Positions 1 to 12,850 of a stretch of 64,000 bases of DNA are shown here, in pieces. The position numbers were made by a program, and so were the translations under genes. This DNA comes from Cyanoderma ruficeps (taxonomy: Eukaryota; Chordata; Aves; Passeriformes; Timaliidae). The stretch is from the NCBI GenBank assembly GCA_008694505.1, contig VZDJ01000301.1, forward strand, positions 3,492,850 to 3,556,849, read 5' to 3'. The first letter of the stretch is position 1. Each line of letters opens with the position of its first letter. Under the pieces are notes generated by a model. It did no database searches. It saw only the letters and a program-made list of their open reading frames with translations, and was not told the origin of the DNA.

Positions 1-1107
1 CCCCAGGCTTCCACAAGACTGTTGCCCCATTTAGTGTTTTCTCCACAAACCGATGAAATCAAGCAGGGATGAATGAACACTGCTGTCATTCAGTTTTGGT
101 TTTTCTCCCCCTTCAGCAAAGACATAATCTCAGTCTAAACACGCCGCTAACGCTCACATCTAAGTTCTTCAGGATGTATAAATGACAGCTGCCCTCTTTA
201 CAGCTTTCCACTAAGGATATAAATAAAACATGATCCAACTAAGCTGTATCCTTGATAAATATGCTGGAAAGGTGCTTACCCATATCTACAGTGGAAGCAG
301 GATGAGGAGCTGCACCACACAGCATCTCATCTTCCTGCACTACATGATGTAAGCACTAGATACAGAGCTGTACTTTTAGTCCTTCCTTGCACTTCTTGCC
401 TGGAAAGACGTTTGGCCAAAAGTTGAGCCTGAATTGCTTTGTGCACCTTGTGCTGCAGTGAACTGAATAAAGGCTTCTGGTCTTAAGCACAGGTCAGAAC
501 TCAAGCACTGGACTGAAGCTTTAAGTGAGTCTGAAATTTCCATGTGATTCTGCAAGGTCTCTCACAGTACCCACTGACAGCTGAGAGAATATTTGGGCTT
601 CTCTATCAGTGTAGCCTTTGCCTCCTTACAGCAAGTGCAAAGCATCCACACTTGAAGAAGATACTGCCCTAAGAAATATTTCTCTTTCTAATGCCTACTG
701 GGAATGTTCCATGTTAGCAGTTTTTTATTAGTTGTGGTATTTACAATCTCATTCTTATTTCAGGCAAAATAACCTACCTTCCAAATCTGATAATAAATGC
801 AGTTGACAGTAAAAACACCAACATGTTTAGTTTTTATTCTTGGGTTCTGGTTGGTACCAGAATCAGAAAAAGAAAACTGACCAAAGGACTTTTTGTTATA
901 TAAAGCTGGCTAGCTGCATGACTAAGCCTGTTCTAACAGGACCTGAATTTCACCTGATTTGCCACTTTCGTCACAGAGAGTTTTCAGTTTTCAGGGTATC
1001 TATGCATTCCACCTGTGTGTTTTCCACTTCTTCATCTCTCCTTTTTATGAGTGCCTACTTTGTTTGATACAAAACTGGGATGTGACCCTTTTGTTTCTTG
1101 TTTTCAG
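1..1107 (+). other. 5' part of FETUB intron 1 (first coding exon not in window)
   Basis: This stretch precedes the first recognisable FETUB exon, which begins at 1108 after a good acceptor (pyrimidine tract plus ttttcag). I searched it for the expected signal-peptide and cystatin-start exon, whose counterpart in HRG encodes a DGYVF motif, and found none. The open frames here show no cystatin features. In HRG the equivalent intron is 2.8 kb, so the FETUB first exon probably lies upstream of the window. No other feature is seen. Confidence 0.6.
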
Positions 1108-4100
1108 GAGATCACTGGTTCTGTCTTCTATCTAATCTTGGATGTAGTAGATACTGAATGCCATGTACTCAGCAAAAAGTTGTGGAAGAACTGTAACACC
1201 AGACCTGCTCATTCAACTGTAAGGATTTTATTTTTCTACTTAATCTCACATATGATGAGTTACTCAGGTACTACTGATAACTGCAAAATGCCTACAATTG
1301 CATTTTCAGTGGGCAACAAAACTTACAAAAAATCAAATCCCATTTTATAATATCCACAATTTTACTCTGTACCTTCTAATCAGTTTACAGACTAGTAACA
1401 TTTATTTTAAAAAGTGAAAATTAAGAGAAAGTTTTTGACCAGAGCTAATAAAGAGACCACACTAAATAGCCATGCTAGGACACTATTTAGAATAATGGTT
1501 TAGTTTTCATAGCAACTCTATAAGAGCTTGTTTTAAAGACAGCCTGTCAAGGAGGGAATAAAAGAAACACACTTTTATATAACATGTGATTTTTGGTTTA
1601 GTTCAATTCTACTTTTATTCTGACAACTTTGCAAAAATTCTACTGAAACAGGAGAAAAAGGAAAGCTCAGCAATACAAGCTGCAAAGACAGAAAGTGGTC
1701 CAAGACTGTTGCTACAGGTGACCAAAACTGTTCTGAACAAGTTAAAAACCCTCTTAGAAAATTAAGAATGACAAGAAACAAGGTTCATATGAAAAAAAAA
1801 AAAGAAAGATTATGATTAAATTGTCCTGGACTGCTTCTAAGGCAAACCAATTTTAACTTTTCAATGAAAAACTAGAAAAAATTAAAAAGAATTCTGCTCA
1901 CTTCTCATTACAGTGTTTTTAGCAGAAAAAGGGCACAAAGCGTATATGGTTGATATGGCTTCAGCAAAGCCAAGAAATTCACATCCAGAGGATTTGAGCA
2001 AACATGTAGAAATAGCTAAGCTCTCAGAGAATATACTTTCAACTCCTAAATATAAAAGCATAATGGATATTAACAGGCCAGTATTTTTTTTGGCCATAAA
2101 GTCAGAGATTATGTGTGCAAGGATGAGCTTACCATGCCACAAAACCAATTTATGGTCCTTCCAACCACCCTCCCTATGATTATAGAGAAAAGGGGGAAGG
2201 TGGAAGACAGGAGACTGGATCCAGACACTCTGAATTATCTCTGGATTTAAACTCTCTGGTTCCAGACATAGACCCAGCCCAGGACAGAGACCCAGGAACA
2301 CTCTGTGACACTTGGGCACTTCTCAGCTGCCAGAAGAGTGGTCCTGGAGAGGCCACCCAGCAGTCAAGCATTGCATCTGTATAGCTCAGAATCACACCAG
2401 GATGAGCTGGGCTTTTATTTTTAAATGAGATGCTTAGAAATGTGCTTCATTGTCATTTGAGTATTAACAAAACTTTTGTTTTGAAAAGAATTCCATGACT
2501 GCAAGAAGAAAATGAACCACTCCTTTCTAGGTACTAGATGATCAGTAAAGGGTGCAATATTAATTGTTTCTAAATGTTTATTTTGTTTTAGATTTACGGT
2601 CAATGCAAAGCAATTATCTATATTAATCAGGCAAGAAATATTGCTCACCTGAATACTTATGAGTGCACTTTACAACCAGGTATGTCTTTAACATACTCTT
2701 CATAAAAGAACTGGAAAAGCTCTTTGCCAAATTGCATTATTTTAAATTTTAAATGTAATTATGACACTGCAGTATCTCCATTAGCTTCAGCTGCCCTGAT
2801 TTTCTCAAATCAGTGACCATAAGGCCAGGGAGGTGCTGCAGCTCAAAAGAGTTCAGTAATAACTGTTTTAACCTCTGGGACACTCAGCAGAATGTCTATA
2901 TGGGCTTTTACCCTCTGAACCAAAAACCATTTTTGTGGTTTTGTGAAAGGCAAGGAAAAACAGCAAATCCACTGCCAATAGGTTGAATTTTTTCTTCAGT
3001 GTCTGCCTCCACTGCAACATTTTTATGGGTCTGGAAATACATAAAGATTCAAAATTACTGAGGAATGTAAACCACATATTCTTATTTCAGGGGAGTAGAG
3101 GACAAGTGGGCAGGGTTGGGGGCATAGATGCATTTACAGTGACCTACACTGTCAACATGCTTTTATGGCTATGTCTTCTCTGACACTCTTGTGTTTGAAT
3201 GAAAAAGTTCCACGCAGATATATTTGGTCAGTATGTCCCGACTGCCCAGTTGATGATTCTCCAGATAAACCTGAATACTTGGAGGCTGCTGTTCAAAGTC
3301 TTGCCAAGTTCAATAGAGAGAGTGAACAAACTCATTACTTCTCTGTCCTCAATGTCACAAGAGCTTCAATGCAGGTAAGCCAAGGCTCATCTGACTTATT
3401 TTAGCCCTCAAGAATCCTTCTATTCAGAATACTCCTGATCTTCTTGATCCAAGACTGATTCCATTTCTTGCAACAAGAAAGGCTTTATGCAAAAATCAAG
3501 ACATAGACTTGCTTCCAAGGCTCAGGAAAGCTTCACTGTTAACTCCTTCTTCTTCCACACCGTAAATTCACAACTCCCTAATAGAAAGTATTTACAAAAG
3601 CACAGTCATACCTTCCAATACATACCTGCAATTCACTGAATGAGTCTAGACATGGTTTAGAACTAATTTTAGACTAACAGAGAGCTCATGATCTTATGGC
3701 TAAGTCCTCTTTGTTTACCACAGTATTTCTAGTCTCTCTAAAATTCAGTATGTGTCGATAGCAAAACTTTGTCTAAACCATCAGATGTTACTACTATACT
3801 ATTTAATCACTTCCATTTCCAACTCCAATTTCAGAAATAGTAAAATGATCCTGTTCATTAAAACAACCGGAAATTGTCAGCAAGACACTGAAGAGGGTCT
3901 TTGGCTGTGTAGTTCTACGTGGATGCTAATTTATGACAAAACCTAAACCCATTTGATGCCAATCCATGAGTTTTTAAGATTGTGCATATATAAGAAGTAA
4001 AAAATGACCAGGCAATAAACCAGCAAAAATAAACTGGCAAAAAAACCATTCACTGTAACACAACTAACAGTAATGCTCCAAGTATCACCTGTTCCTTCCA

Positions 4101-6219
4101 GACTTAGCAGGAGTTTTTCATACATTTCAAGGTCAGTAGAATTCTTTATTCTTCCTGACACATGCACAAGTTCTAATTGCCACTGGCCTCTCATTTACAG
4201 TGGGTCTATGGTCCTGCACATTTTGTGGAGTTTTTAATTCAGGAGACATCTTGCTCCAAAGGTGACACTGTTTCTGACATCTCGATGTGTGAGCCACTTC
4301 CACCAGGAGTAGCTGTAAGTACTTTTCCGTGTAGAAACATCAGTTTTTCTGATACAATGATTTCTCGGTGAAATAGTGAAATTTAGTATTTATGTCCTTG
4401 GCTTTTTGCAGACAAGAAGCAAAACCCAGAGTCATATTTTTATGGATCACAGCTCTATAGTGTCTTGCAACTCTACAGAGTGCTTTAGAATAGAGAAACA
4501 TTTCAGCAAAAGTTCTGAATTTATACAAGAAGTCCATAAGCAAAGAAAATGAAAAAATACCATCCAGAAAAAGGTGTAGTAGCCATTGCCTTACAAAACT
4601 GAGTGAGTGTAAAGGAATTCTTCCGAAGAAACAGACATAGACAATAAATCACAAACAATGCATGAAGAGTATATTCATACTACAATCAAGTCAGCTAAGG
4701 AAAACATCTAGGAACTAAGGAAAAACTGGTACGGAAAACAGGAACATTTAAAGCCCCATCTTAAGTGAGATCCAAACCATGATACCTACAGCCCAGTACA
4801 AACACAATTACTAGAAACAGCATCTTTTTCATGGTTTCTTTCACTAGTATGCCGTGAAATTGATTCTGTGTGGAAAATTATATTCTGTTCCACACACAAC
4901 TTGCCTGCATAGGGATATTCTGCTGCAGGAGAACTTAAGCAAGCTGTTGTAGTTCAGCCTTAAGTAGCCAGCTTATTTTTGCTATTGTGTTACCTAACCC
5001 TCCTTTACAAACACAAGGCCTTTATCAAAACACTGCCTGCCTTCGTGAGGTTACCAATCCCAAAATAAAAGTTTGCCCAAGCTGTTTATCCCTACAAATA
5101 CACTTAGAAGCTATAACTATTCAGCCTTTCATAATCACTTATTTTACAAGATAGGAGCTTAGTATCAGGGCTCCATGTGAAAAAATGCTTGTATTTTCTT
5201 CTTACAGAAAATCGGTTTCTGCAAAGGCTCTGTAGCAAAGAGTGATATGGAACAGTTTGTCACAATATCCTGTGAAATCTACAGTCAGCAGGTATTTCTT
5301 AATCTAATCTTAATATTGCAAGAGTAATAATAGTCCGTTACAAAACAAGTATTGAACTTTTGAAAGCCTAGCCATTTTTAAGTTTTCTTATTCACAAAAA
5401 CGTACTTCAAGAAAATGATAAGGCCATATCAGGAAGAAATCTCTCTTGTGATAAAACAGACTGTTGTTGGGGGGATAAAAAAGCAATAGAGTGAGTATAG
5501 AGACAATCCTGCAGAATGTGTTCAGAATGCTCCACAATGAAATTGTAAATCACAAAGGGAATACAAGGGGATACTACTGTAGTTACCCAATTTTCATGCA
5601 CCTATCTCCACTGGCACAAGTAGTTACATCCATTTATCCTTTGAGATTCTGTTCTGGTCTCGGAGGACTAGAGATGCAGCAGATCCATAGTGTGAAGGGT
5701 GATCTTTGTATTTGAAGGAATTTGGAATTGCTTCAATTTAGATAACGCTTATTACTTGTTATTTAGGATCCTGCCACTGAAGAGGAAAACCAGGAAGCTC
5801 ATCAGACACCTGGAAAATCAAAGCAGGATCAACAGGCTTCCCCTTCAGATGCCAATCCTTTCTCCCCACACCTCGAAAAAACAGCGGGCTGGGTTAAAAT
5901 TCTACCCCCTTCAAATGAGGACATCACTTTCCATAGCCTACGAGAAAGTCAAAATGAACAAGTCAGAAAGCCAGTTCCTCCTAAAGCTGTAGGATCTGCC
6001 CACAGTCATGATGGAGAAAAGACTCAAGTAAACAAACCAGACCTGACCAAACCAGTCACTGGACCAGTTATTCTCCCTTTTCCTGAAGAACCTTCTCTAT
6101 CAGATTCATGTCCAGGAGAAGCAAAGCAGGCAGAAGGCATCCTCCATCCTTTGATAACTAGAAAGCCCACCCACAGTGTAGCCAGCACCCAAACCCCTCA
6201 ACAATCTGCAACAAAATAG
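1108..6219 (+). CDS. FETUB: Fetuin-B, 5'-partial (six exons, 338 residues in window)
   Basis: Secreted plasma glycoprotein with two cystatin-like domains. In mammals it inhibits the astacin protease ovastacin and prevents early hardening of the egg coat. Exons: 1108-1218, 2592-2679, 3208-3374, 4201-4314, 5208-5291, 5767-6219 (stop TAG), with phases 0,1,0,0,0 that join in frame. Diagnostic segments are YGQCKAI, CPDCP at the start of domain 2, SLAKFN, WVYGPAHFVEF, GFCKGS and, near the C-terminus, ILPFPEE followed by SCPGEAK. These match the fetuin-B pattern better than fetuin-A. The acceptor at 3207 was chosen because it restores the 14-residue spacing before CPDCP and gives the 167-nt exon size shared by the cluster; a nearer AG at 3231 also keeps the frame. 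The first exon (signal peptide, start of cystatin 1, about 75 residues in human) is missing from the window. No QVVAG protease-binding motif is present, as expected for fetuins. Confidence 0.93.
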
Positions 6220-6263
6220 CAGCCAAAATGGCAACATGGTTTTCAATTTGTGTAACACCTTCA

Positions 6264-6273
6264 AATAAATAAA
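6264..6273 (+). terminator. FETUB poly(A) signals (overlapping AATAAA)
   Basis: Two overlapping AATAAA hexamers (6264-6269 and 6268-6273) lie about 45 nt after the FETUB stop codon and are followed by T-rich sequence, giving a short 3' UTR. No competing signal lies nearer the stop. Confidence 0.75.
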
Positions 6274-6539
6274 TAGTTTATTACAGTCTTCATCCTTGGC
6301 ATTCTCAGTTTTATGAAAGCTGCTTGGGAAAAGAAATTTAACTGGGGTATTTTCCAACAGAAGTATTTGGTTTTTAATTCTCAAATTCCCCCCTTCAGGC
6401 AGAGCATGAAGGAAAGGCAACTGCAGAGGATAAAAGAACTTGGAGGGCTGGGACAGCCTAAAAACATCAGAAAAAAAATATCCTCAGTTGCAAAATCTAT
6501 TAGGGTCCAGTGTGGGATGGGGAGATGGAGCCAAGTGTG

Positions 6540-7180
6540 ACAACCAGGCTGGTGGGGCAGGGGCCTGTCCTGTGGTGCCTGAGGGAGGCAAGCAGGGCAC
6601 ACCCAGGGGTGGAAGTCAGGTGAAGGAAGGAGCCAGGTCAGCCAGGTAAGTGCAGGGGCAGGAAGGCAGGTCTGAGGTTAAGCCGTGAATGTGAGTTAGC
6701 AAGGCACCGTCAGGGGTGGTGTGGTTATGGTAGCCAGTCAGGCACAGCCCAGCGGTCTCCCAGCAAGACTGCAGTGACCAGACAGGTGTGAGGGACACAG
6801 GGCTGCAGGTCTGGACAGGGTCTGAACCGGGTCTGAACTGGATCTGAACCGGGTCTGAACTGGGTCTGCATCTGCAGCGTCTGGGGCCAGGCACAGGCAC
6901 AGCTGTGATGCAGCAGGGCAGGGGCCCCAAGCAGCCTCGGCCTAAAGCAGCACCTGAGGGGAGCGGACGGGTCAGCCCTGGCCGTGGCCTCCCCCAGCAG
7001 TGCCCGGGAGTCTGTCCCCAACGTCACCAATGTCCCCAAGGTCCCCAAGGCCACCAAGGTCCCCAAGGAACAGCCCCGGTGTGCTGAGCCCGGCACCCCG
7101 CACCAAACCCTCCTGGAGCAGGGACGCTCTCGGAGCCTGAGTGTCACAGCATGTGACAGGGCATGAACAGGGAACAACAC
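6540..7180. other. GC-rich block downstream of FETUB
   Basis: An abrupt rise in G+C against AT-rich flanks. It contains an 11-bp minisatellite at 6818-6869 and an imperfect gtccccaag-type repeat at about 7030-7075. Overlapping open frames on both strands are low-complexity (Gly/Pro/Gln or Arg-rich) and follow from the base composition. No coding or RNA gene can be supported. It may be an expanded minisatellite or a decayed CpG island. Confidence 0.5.
6818..6869. repeat. 11-bp minisatellite, about 4.5 copies
   Basis: Tandem copies of gggtctgaacc/t: units begin at 6818, 6829, 6840, 6851 and a partial one at 6862. They differ mainly by C/T at the last base and one G-to-A change. Confidence 0.85.
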
Positions 7181-9031
7181 TTCAGCACTGGGTAGCATAA
7201 AAGGTAGTGAGGTTCTGCTATTTTGTGGGTAAACTTCTTAATTGTAATGTGAAGACCTTAACCTAATTTTTTATTTCCCGTAGACAATCACAAGAAAGAT
7301 TTTTTTTTTCTTTAATGCTTCATACCTCACTTAAAGCATGTGGAAGAGCCTACACACATGTGAAGCCTCTGCACATAATTCTGTCTGGTGAAGAATCAAA
7401 TCCAGGCTATTGAAATTGTTATGCTCTAGTGAGGCTGCTGTGCAGGAAAAACAATGATTTAAAAAATCAGCCTAATTCTTTCTTGAGATAGGTCATATTA
7501 ACTGCTTTATAATAAAAGCCACAGGGACACTCGGCAGCCTGCAGCCAAGAAAAATCGATTTCGCTAAAGTCAGACATGGTAATTGTACTGACAAAAACAA
7601 ATATAAATAAATGAGGAGACAAGAAGAAAAAGAATGAATGTAGGAAAGAAATGTCATCTGTGGCCAGGAGTACACTGATATTTGCAATAATAAGGGGTTT
7701 GTATGAGACCATAAAGCCTTTTTCCAGTTGCCACCAGATCTGTAAAACCATTTGTTCAAAACAAAATCAATAAAATATTGTTTCTGAAGCTTTTATGATA
7801 CTGTATCATCCCTAGAGATCCTGGATAATTTCTACATTTAAAGAGCCTTCCAACAAAAAATTATGGTTTTGTTAAAGTATCCTGACATTATGCATGTTGA
7901 TTAAAATGTATTACTTCATTATTATAAATAAAATATAAAGTATTATTTTATTTTGAGTGGGGCCAAAATAATACTGAAATATTGTGTGGAATTATATTCA
8001 TAGAAATTGTGTTAGCATTTTCAGCCTGCAAAACTCTTACAAACATAAATTTGCTATAAAGAAGTAATTTAATTGCTTCAAAGATTAAAATAAGTCAAAA
8101 ACTAATGTGTGAAACATATCAACTGAGCCAAAAATAATTCCATTTCAATCCTACATTATGAGAAATTCCAATATATTTCAGTTTCATTCATTTCAGAGCA
8201 GAAAAACTTTCAAAATCAGACAGTTCTTGAAAAATCTTAAAATTCAAATTCTAACTATTGCAGCAGGAGCTCTAGGTTGTGCCAGCATTCCTATTTTTTT
8301 TTTTTTCTTTATCAAGCCTTTGAATTACAGCATCTTGGTTTTTCCTCAGGAAGTTTCACCTTGGCCAGCTCAGGTTTCTCCACCACAACCAGTGTGTTCT
8401 CCTTCCCTGGACAGGAATGGCTGATCTGCCATAGGCCAAAATCTGGGATTGCAGGCATTGCTCTGTGCCCTCACACAGCACCCACGGCTGCCTTTAGTGA
8501 GTCAGGGAACAGAGCACTGGGGCAACAGCCTGTCACACTTGAGGGATTTTCAAAACACTGGGTTTGCCCCTCTTTCCAGTTAACCACCCCACTTCTCGCT
8601 TCTGCTGCACAGTCCTTTTTATTAACTGTTTGCATGTTGATTCTATTCTCACTGGGGCTCCATCAGTTTAATGACACTGCTGAGACTTTTATCAACTTAC
8701 ACAACCAGATTCTTTCCCTAAAGGACCACTGGGGAAGAAATCAGCTTCATTAAGTGCTAGTCACAGCCAAGAATATCCCATTTCACTCAGTTCTTTTTCT
8801 TGACTATGGCTCCTTACAACAGTAAATTGAACAGCTGCAAGTGAGTGAAGATAAATGGAGTGGAGTTGGTGTGAACATAAGCAGGGGAAACTGGAAAGTC
8901 TGAATGCACAGTTTTGACCATTCCATTTGGATACTGTGTAGTCTGTTCTGCAGATGAGGCTCAGAAATGACATTTGAATCAATAATTTCCCTAACTTGGA
9001 TCTGGGATTTGGGTTCAAAGACTTCTCCGAT

Positions 9032-9493
9032 TTAAAAATAAACAGGAGAAGGGGTGTTCATCTGAGCAGTAACTGTACCTCCAGCACAGATCAACAAAGC
9101 ACCAGTGGTCAGTGCATAGTCATGAGCATTTCCTTCATTTGCTGTGGCCACTCCAGCGCAGAGTCCATACCCAGTTTCAGTGTCACCTGGGCCACCGCCA
9201 GTGTTTACCATAATAGAGTCTCGGTACTGATGTCCAAGATTAAATTCTTGCATTGCAATAAGGAGTCTGAGGTTGTACAGTTCCTGTGTTTCCTTTGTCC
9301 TCAGGACATACCTGGATACTGCAGCACTCCCATATGGCATTGATATTATTAACAGCTGGTAGCATTTAGTCATCAGAACTTCAAATCCTGCTGCTGATTC
9401 AGCACCTTTATGCCAATCTGTGAGTGGGTCAGCATTGCAGCATTCTCCCTCCAGCACACCCACGTGGGCAGCCTGCCTCCACACAGTGACTCT
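9032..9493 (-). other. Unidentified 153-codon open frame
   Basis: Read on the - strand, this interval is open from just after an in-frame TAG (9494-9496) to a TAA at 9032-9034. The first in-frame ATG is at 9371-9373, so most of the N-terminal third lacks a Met start; upstream there is only GTG. The translation has protein-like, non-repetitive composition with balanced hydrophobic and charged residues and motifs such as GGGPGDTETGYG and YRDSIMV. I do not recognise the family. It has no obvious promoter or poly(A) signal. It could be a retrocopied exon, an old mobile or viral insertion, or a chance open frame. Confidence refers to the open frame being more than chance, not to any function. Confidence 0.3.
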
Positions 9494-12400
9494 CTAAGAC
9501 AGGACTGCAGGAAATCCTCTTAAAAACATGCCCGGGTCATGCTGAACCTCCATCTTCTGGCCTGATCTCAGCCTCCAGCCAATGTGAGCAAAGCAGCCGG
9601 GCAGTAACACACCCTGTGTCCCTCCAGCCACACCCCAAGTGCTCCTCACCTGCCAGGACTCTGAACTGTTACATGCTGCTTGTCCTTGTCCAGCAGAAAA
9701 CAGGTCAATGACACAAAGAAGTCCTTCAACCAGAACTGGAGATGAAAAGCAGATGGAGTTGGGCTGACAATTCCCAAATCAATTTTCAACTTTGTTTTAC
9801 GGTTTTTCAACACTTATTGATCTTATGATATAATATCATCCATTAATAACTTGTTATCTGGGCAATGTCCAGCTAAAATGTGGTCTGTTTATTTGAGCAA
9901 ACATTCCAATTTCACACGAACAACGTTTTTTATTCAGGCACAGATAAATGATGGTCAATGACCTCCAGGACTGTTGACATTTTTATCTGATTCAAGCCTT
10001 TACCTCAGAATATAAGTGAAACACCATGAATGCAAAAATAGGAACAGTAATTCAAATGAAACAGAAGATTTTAAAAAGACATCAGAGTTTTTAAGATGGG
10101 TTTTAAAAACAAGGGTTTTATAAAATAAACTAAATATAAGTTCTATTTGTATGACTTCAGAACCTACCTATTGCACACACTTCATAGTTAAGCATTTTCT
10201 TTGGCATCTGAGATGTAGAACTCCTTCTGACTCTATTCTTAACATCAAATTCTTAACCTCACCTTTTTCCCCAGCCTCTCAAGTCCTTATGCAAAAAGGT
10301 CAGTCTTTCAACATATCCTTACAGTCATTGATTTACAATTACTGTTTTTTTTTTTCTGAAAAGCATTTTGCAGCCAAAGACACTGAGGATGAGACAAAGA
10401 ATACTGACACCCTTTTTATTCCCTGTATTAGTTCTTGAGGTCTCTTAAGCAATGAGACTTCTGTAACTACATTGTCAGCCTCCTCACTTGACAGTTTGTC
10501 TCCTCCAAATGCTTTTGAACTTAAGGTCTCTTTGAATGAAATTTGATAGACAAGGTGATGAAACTTCTACAAGTTTGATAAAAAACTGGTGACTGGTAAA
10601 GAAAAACAAGCTGCAGGCAGAGAGGGGAAGCTGGAGCTGGAGCTGCTGCTCTGAAAACCATAACCAAAGCAAATTTGTCTAACATTGCATTTGCATTGGG
10701 GACATCCTGTTTACACCCAGCGGATAAAAATAAGACATGTCACATTTACATATTTTTTTATCCAACTTGGGGGCAGAGCCACCCCAAGAACTGCAAATCT
10801 TTTTTGGATTTTGCATCAAGACCACCAAAGTCTGAAGCTCTGTGGAATTTCAGACTGAAAAAAAGAGAAGTCACCCCAGAATTAACCTCTAAGCAAGTGG
10901 AGCCACAGGTGTCTGTGTTAGCTGGGCTCTGGCTTGGGAGCAGGAACAGGAGTGGCTGCAGAGCAGCACAGCACGAGATGGGAAAGGCCTCGCTGCCTGC
11001 ACAGGTGACTGAGCTGTGCCATGGGGTGACACCAGCCTGGGCATGAAGTGCTCCTGCAGAAGGCAGAGAACAGTCTGCTCATAGCAGCTGTGCTCCCAAG
11101 AAACCAGGGATATCTGTAAATAGTTACAGCTGTACTTTAGGAAAGGAGGAATTGGTTATTGCATATCATCTCTTTTATGTGTCAGCTCTCCTTTTTCTAT
11201 GCCTCTAGTTTAAAGTTATATTTATTACACATTTCATACTCTGTTTTTCAAGTGGGGAAGATAAGCCTCTTCTTGATGTGTTTCCACAGTGCTCTGGAGA
11301 GGTTTAGGATGGATGTTTATTACCATATCCTTAAAGTTTGAATGTGGATCACCTCTTACTGTTGCAAGTCAAACCTTGGTAAAAGTCATAAACGAGGTTT
11401 TGATCCACTACGCAAGAGAAACGCCATGTTTGGAAAAATATTCCTGTTCCTTTCAGCAATCTATTTACAGAGATGGCTTCATTAAAGCAATACACAAAAC
11501 TGAAAAGTAATAAATATAAAACCAAAATAAGTTCTTAAAAAGATATCAAACTGAAGGAGAAGTGATAAAAATACATTATCCTGACTTAAGTATAACCAAT
11601 ATTTAATTAACTGCTCTTACTGTGCCTGGAGTTCTTGTCAATGCTGTACTTTAATAATGGAGTCCAATCTTTCTTCTTCAAAGAAATCAAGGACAAAACT
11701 CTCTAGAGTGGGAACAGACTCTTACTTTACTTCCACAGTCAATTTTGCAGGAATTGCACATTTTCCACTGTTTATTCATACTGTTTCAATTTCATACATA
11801 AAATATACATAAGCTGTGGTCAAAAAAATGATGAGTGTCACAATGAACAACCCAGAACAGAAGAGGAAAAAAAGAACAATCTGCAAACAACAGACGGCTG
11901 AGGGAATTGCGTTATAAATCACCTAATCCAATGCCTTTCTTTAGTACCACTGCCCAATTGAAAAAATTAACCAGTATTGTAATAAATGAATTGGAATGCA
12001 ATTTGTAACACAGCAATAATGGGAATTTTATTTTTAACTGATGACATATATTTAAAACGTCTTTGATTATTTACACAACATTTATTTCACTGCTTTTTTT
12101 TCCATCTTCTGGAGGAGATTCTGAGTCATTATAATGAAATATTATAAAACCAAACCAAAAGAAATGCTCTACTTCATCAGAACAGTTGTACATTCAGCCC
12201 AGTATCCATCTCTCCCAGTGGCAAGAGACAGTTGTGGTTAGAAGAAGCTTATGACCTGCCTCTCTCTGCAAACCATTCCCCTTGTACTTTTCCAGCACCC
12301 AGAATCATTGTACCAGGGGCTTTAAGGGTATTTTTCTGCTGAGTCCTTCTAGTATCCAGGTAAGGACCTGCTGCCCATGGAATTTTCTAAGCAATTTCTG

Positions 12401-12785
12401 CTCCCAAGGACAGCATCTGCATCCAGATCTTTCTGTGGCAACAAGTTCCACAAGTGGGGGGACTATTTTTAACCATTTTAAACTTAGTCATGAGGGGTTT
12501 GGGTGCCCCTGGTTCTAATATTGTAAGATGCTCCATTTATCTTATCTATTACCAAAGAACTGTTAAGTGTGTCCTGAACTAACTATGAATGAAATCTACT
12601 GCTTCAGCTCAGTTCATTTTAAAACATATTTCTTAGACAACAAACATGCTAAGAGGTGGATTTTTTTAAAACAAAGATTAATGAAATAATTGTTAATGAT
12701 GATTATTCACTGTATTACTGATATTTACTTTATTTTTTAAAAAAAAAAGTAAAAAAGCCCTCCACGGTCAAACATGTAAATCCAA

Positions 12786-12850
12786 GTCACAGAATCATAG
12801 AATGCTTTAGGGTTGGAAAGGACCTTAAAAATCATCTAGCTTCCAGCTCC
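12786..12850 (-). mobile_element. CR1 LINE 3'-end fragment (reverse orientation)
   Basis: Begins with the tandem octamer-type CR1 terminus in reverse complement (cacagaatcatagaat), followed by the typical tail motif ggttggaaaggacctt and aaatcatctag. Similarity fades after about 65 bp, so this is a severely 5'-truncated copy, as is usual for avian CR1. Only the 3' untranslated tail remains and it has no coding capacity. Confidence 0.82.

Noticed and set aside
840..1067. Open frame upstream of FETUB exon 2 as the missing first exon
   Set aside because: No signal peptide or DGYV-type cystatin start, and no in-phase donor.
3230..3231. Alternative acceptor for the FETUB domain 2 exon
   Set aside because: It keeps frame but removes the residues before CPDCP that match fetuin-B spacing and the 167-nt exon size. 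The AG at 3206-3207 fits better, though the nearer site cannot be fully excluded.
6616..7198. Open frames in the GC-rich block
   Set aside because: Low-complexity translations of the minisatellite and GC-rich sequence; no exon signals.
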